From CAZNYN01 sp964422205 (GTDB taxonomy: Bacteria; Synergistota; Synergistia; Synergistales; Synergistaceae), in the NCBI GenBank assembly GCA_964422205.1, contig CAYRAI010000008.1:1-60957 (forward strand): a stretch of 60,957 nt of DNA. Direction: 5' to 3'. Position 1 is the first letter of the stretch. Every line of letters starts with the position of its first letter. The translations under genes and the position numbers were made by a program. This document shows, in pieces, positions 58,392-60,957 of the stretch. The notes beneath the pieces are model-generated. The model worked only from the letters and a program-made list of their open reading frames with translations, ran no database searches and was not told where the DNA came from.

Positions 58392-59816
58392 ATGTACAGT
58401 AAAAATGAGTTCCAGGATTCTTCATTCATCGATGATGCGGAGATATTAAGTTCTCTTGAGGAGGCAAAGCATCTCGCCGGAGATTCTGCCGCAGTTCGTG
58501 CCATTTTGGATAAGGCACGGCGGTGTAACGGGCTCACCCACCGCGAAGCGGCTGTTCTGCTGGAGGTAAACGACCAGCAGCTTGAACATGAACTTTATGC
58601 GCTCGCAAAGGAAATCAAGGAACGTATCTACGGCAGGCGCATTGTCCTCTTCGCGCCGCTCTATGTAGCCAACCACTGTATAAATGGCTGCGTATATTGC
58701 GGCTTTCATGCCGGCAATGCATCTATGTGCCGCAAGAAGCTGACGATGGAGGAGATTGACCTTGAGGCTGATGCGATTCTTGCGCTTGGCCATAAGCGCA
58801 TTGCTATGGAGGCCGGCGAGGATCCGGCAAATATTCCTCTCGATTACATCATTGAGTGTATGAAACGCGTCTACGCCTACAAAAACAGCCGCGGCGACTC
58901 CATTCGGCGCATTAACGTCAATATTGCAGCCACTACAGTGGAAGAATACAAGCGCCTCAAAGCGGCGGATATCGGAACATTCATACTTTTTCAGGAGACC
59001 TTTCACCGTCCAACCTATGCAAAGATGCACCCAACAGGGCCGAAGAGCAATTACGACTGGCACACCACGGCGCTGCACCGCGCACAGGAAGGAGGGATTG
59101 ACGACGTTGGAACAGGCGTGCTTTACGGACTTTACGATTATAAGTATGAGGCAGTCGCTCAGCTTCTATTTGCTGAATCTATGGAGAAAATGTGCGGCGT
59201 AGGGCCGCACACAATCTCCGTTCCTCGTCTGCGCGAGGCAGAGGGTGTCGATATGCAAAAATTTCCCTACATCCCTACAGACGAACAATTTCTGCGCATA
59301 ATCGCAGTCATTCGCGTCGCCACTCCATACACGGGAATGATTCTCTCTACACGTGAGACACCCGAGACGCGCCGCAAAGCGCTTGACCTCGGCATATCTC
59401 AGGTGAGCGCAGGCTCCTGCACAGGTATTGGCGGCTATCACAAGGAAATTGGCCAACACCAGCCCGACACAGCTCAGTTTAAGGTCTCAGACGAACGAAC
59501 CCCTGACGAAGTTCTCACCTGGCTCTGCGAGGACGGATACATCCCAAGCTATTGCACCGCCTGTTACCGCCAGGGCCGCACAGGCGACCGCTTTATGTCT
59601 CTTGCAAAGTCCGGGCAAATCCGCAACATCTGTCAGCCTAATGCACTGCTTACATTTAAGGAATATCTGCTCGGGTATGGCTCCGCCCACTTAAAGGAGC
59701 TTGGCTTGAAAGTGATTGAGGATGAAATAGAGAAAATTCCAAGTGACAAAATCAAAGAACTGACAAAGGAACGCCTGACAAAGCTTGAAGAGGGAGCTCA
59801 AGATCTCTATTTTTAA
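58392..59816 (+). CDS. hydG: HydG, radical SAM maturase of [FeFe]-hydrogenase
   Basis: A 474-residue tyrosine lyase that makes CO and cyanide for the H-cluster. The radical SAM motif is CX3CX2C (NHCINGCVYCGFH, about 98-105), as in HydG. The accessory-cluster motif CX2CX22C is present near the end (YCTACYRQG...NICQPN). The length is usual for the family. Ribosome site AAGGATG lies upstream. hydE, hydF and the hydrogenase are not in this window. The IS256 remnant just upstream suggests rearrangement nearby. Confidence 0.95.
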   Translation: MYSKNEFQDSSFIDDAEILSSLEEAKHLAGDSAAVRAILDKARRCNGLTHREAAVLLEVNDQQLEHELYALAKEIKERIYGRRIVLFAPLYVANHCINGCVYCGFHAGNASMCRKKLTMEEIDLEADAILALGHKRIAMEAGEDPANIPLDYIIECMKRVYAYKNSRGDSIRRINVNIAATTVEEYKRLKAADIGTFILFQETFHRPTYAKMHPTGPKSNYDWHTTALHRAQEGGIDDVGTGVLYGLYDYKYEAVAQLLFAESMEKMCGVGPHTISVPRLREAEGVDMQKFPYIPTDEQFLRIIAVIRVATPYTGMILSTRETPETRRKALDLGISQVSAGSCTGIGGYHKEIGQHQPDTAQFKVSDERTPDEVLTWLCEDGYIPSYCTACYRQGRTGDRFMSLAKSGQIRNICQPNALLTFKEYLLGYGSAHLKELGLKVIEDEIEKIPSDKIKELTKERLTKLEEGAQDLYF

Positions 59817-59941
59817 AAGATTTTAAAATCAACTGCAGCGCCGGCACATCACGCACTGAACAGCCCTGGGTGACAATTAAGTACTAAACCCAGATTTAGC
59901 GGTGGAGTATCAGCAAACTATTGCCGATAAGGCTGTATATA

Positions 59942-59981
59942 CAAAACAAGCGCCGCATCTTTCGATGCGACGCTTGTTTTG
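59942..59981 (+). terminator. Terminator downstream of hydG
   Basis: A long stem (CAAAACAAGCG-CGCATC / GATGCG-CGCTTGTTTTG, one mismatch) with a TTTC loop, 125 bases past the hydG stop. T-runs are built into the stem ends, so either strand is possible. Confidence 0.65.
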
Positions 59982-59985
59982 TATG

Positions 59986-60031
59986 TTAATTCCAGAAGCA
60001 ACATACTCCCGGTTAAAAAAATAAGCGACTG
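59986..60031. repeat. Short repeat, copy 1 (5S rRNA 3'-end-like)
   Basis: TTAATTCC, then a degraded GCAAC-ACTAC-like stretch and TAAGCGA align with 60886-60932. In both places the unit follows a terminator-like hairpin. The better copy resembles the complement of a 5S rRNA 3' end. Confidence 0.4.
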
Positions 60032-60127
60032 ATGATAAAACCAAGTTTGGGCACGAAAATCATAAATTTTCTGCCTTACGTATCACACAAATAGCAAAAG
60101 CTGCGATTAGATTCTATGCTTATGCTG

Positions 60128-60280
60128 GGAGACGATAAAGAACAGAAACATCGGCTAAATCTTGACTGTTTTTTTAATCGTCTCTTTGCAAATCTTCGGT
60201 GCGAGGTAAAGCGGCGTTGGTTTTGAGAAATTATAGATAAGAGCAGCGGTGCTGTGCCCCACACAGGAGGTTTCCCGCAA
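60128..60280. repeat. Decayed copy of the large palindromic repeat
   Basis: GGGAGACGA, then the linker ACATCGGCTAAATCTTGAC, then AATCGTCTC, GCGAGGTAAAG and GTTGGTTTTGA reproduce the end of one unit, the linker and the start of the next unit seen at 33170-33275. The right arm (CCCCACACAG...TTTCCCGC) is degenerate. The tandem layout is therefore preserved. Confidence 0.7.
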
Positions 60281-60281
60281 T

Positions 60282-60840
60282 ACATGTGCACGTGAGAGTT
60301 ATGTTCTGTTTCGCAATACTTTACGCAATGAAAAGCTGGCATTTTACTGTATTACGCAAAGCAACCTGCACGACTTTACTTCCGCATTTCACTCATGCGC
60401 TTACAATTACCTCTTAATATCATAAATGTAACACCATAAATTTTCATTTTTGTTATACTTCCGTTGGTTAATTTTGCACTTTTGGAGCAGAAAGACGGCT
60501 GTTTAGGGAGTGTTTTGTGTCTTTTTTGAGACTTCTGAAATTCAAAAATGAAGCTCTTATATTTTTTCATAAATGCGTTCTATCACTATATTTATGAGAT
60601 ATAGCGATACAATCCTGCTGTACCTTGCCGCGAACGTCCGCCGTGCAAAACAAAAAGCACGACACGGAGCATTCATGTTTTCGGTACACCTAGAATTTTT
60701 TGCTTTGAGTAAATGTAAGGTTTTCATCCCATACAGCACCATTCACGGTCATAATAACACACAAAAGACTAATAGACAATACTATTCATTATTTACTTAC
60801 TATTGGTAATCTTTTTCTTGCTGTTATTTCCGCTTCCGGA
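60282..60840. other. Gene-free stretch
   Basis: AT-rich sequence without a coding frame showing recognisable motifs or a good ribosome site. Short frames on both strands have no domain signature. No tRNA or promoter stands out. Confidence 0.4.
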
Positions 60841-60846
60841 TACGAA

Positions 60847-60880
60847 AAAGAGCCTCTGTCGTAAGACAAAGGCTCTTTCT
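60847..60880 (+). terminator. Terminator-like hairpin at the right edge
   Basis: A stem of 14 bp with one mismatch (AAAGAGCCTCTGTC / GACAAAGGCTCTTT) has a GTAA loop and T-rich flanks on both strands. Confidence 0.75.
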
Positions 60881-60885
60881 TTAAA

Positions 60886-60932
60886 TTAATTCCGGCAACG
60901 ACCTACTCTGGGTGGAAAAACTAAGCGAATCA
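60886..60932. repeat. Short repeat, copy 2 (5S rRNA 3'-end-like)
   Basis: CCGGCAACGACCTACTCT at 60892-60909 matches the complement of a typical 5S rRNA 3' end, then diverges from 5S sequence. Flanking TTAATT and AAAACTAAGCGA match copy 1 at 59986-60031. Confidence 0.4.
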
Positions 60933-60957
60933 CACAAATCGCAGGATAGGCGATTTG

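Noticed and set aside
59817..60957. Several short frames in the right-hand gene-free stretch
   Set aside because: None has a convincing ribosome site or motif; some lie over the decayed palindromic repeat.

Overview
The window most likely comes from an anaerobic, amino-acid-fermenting, diderm member of the Synergistota. Three proteins (stops at 341, 2864 and 12729) end in the Synerg-CTERM type of sorting signal: a short GGC(S/N)AGF motif, a hydrophobic stretch and a basic tail. The metabolism fits: indolepyruvate:ferredoxin oxidoreductase, a tungsten-type aldehyde:ferredoxin oxidoreductase, a histidine-ammonia-lyase remnant, the hydrogenase maturase HydG, and an outer-membrane TonB system. 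The phylum call is an inference; the genus (for example a gut form such as Cloacibacillus) cannot be settled from this sequence.

Layout. 1-12.6 kb is a surface-protein and regulator block on the minus strand: two large Synerg-CTERM proteins, a signal-peptide-only small ORF, a LuxR regulator with a polytopic membrane domain, a SARP/AAA/TPR regulator, and a truncated copy of that regulator fused head-to-head to a truncated histidine ammonia-lyase. 12.7-22.7 kb is a corrinoid uptake locus with two cobalamin riboswitches. One controls a BtuB-like TonB receptor and a Synerg-CTERM beta-propeller protein; the other controls btuF-btuD-btuC-exbB-exbD-tonB. A CbiM-CbiN fusion is divergent. 22.8-25.6 kb is a ferrous iron operon (feoA-feoA-feoB-Cys-rich protein) with palindromic operators. 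A RhuM-family gene then separates it from a zur-znuA-znuC-znuB zinc operon (26.9-29.9 kb).

30-33 kb holds an orphan GspG pseudopilin and an Aas-like fusion with a degenerate acyltransferase active site, then a gene-free stretch with two tandem ~110-bp palindromes that recur in decayed form at 60.1 kb. 33.6-36.4 kb is the AOR operon (four-cluster ferredoxin, AOR, MoaD-like protein). Next come queT, gpsA, and a larC-folD-DUF1653-cobB operon whose FolD lacks the catalytic lysine. 41.6-45.2 kb holds a secreted four-repeat protein of unknown function and a purine-type permease/phosphoribosyltransferase pair.

The right third is largely housekeeping: iorAB, gyrA-psd-pssA, an Lrp regulator with a nitroreductase, carAB, a family 6 uracil/hypoxanthine-DNA glycosylase, an IS256-type transposase remnant and hydG. 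The last 1.1 kb has no gene.

Most notable: the B12-riboswitch operon pairing a BtuB-like receptor with a cell-surface beta-propeller looks like a Synergistota counterpart of the BtuB-BtuG system of Bacteroides, reached with a different anchor. Also notable are natural substitutions of catalytic residues in FolD and Aas, the duplicated hairpin leader in front of two surface-protein genes, and the dispersed palindromic repeat.
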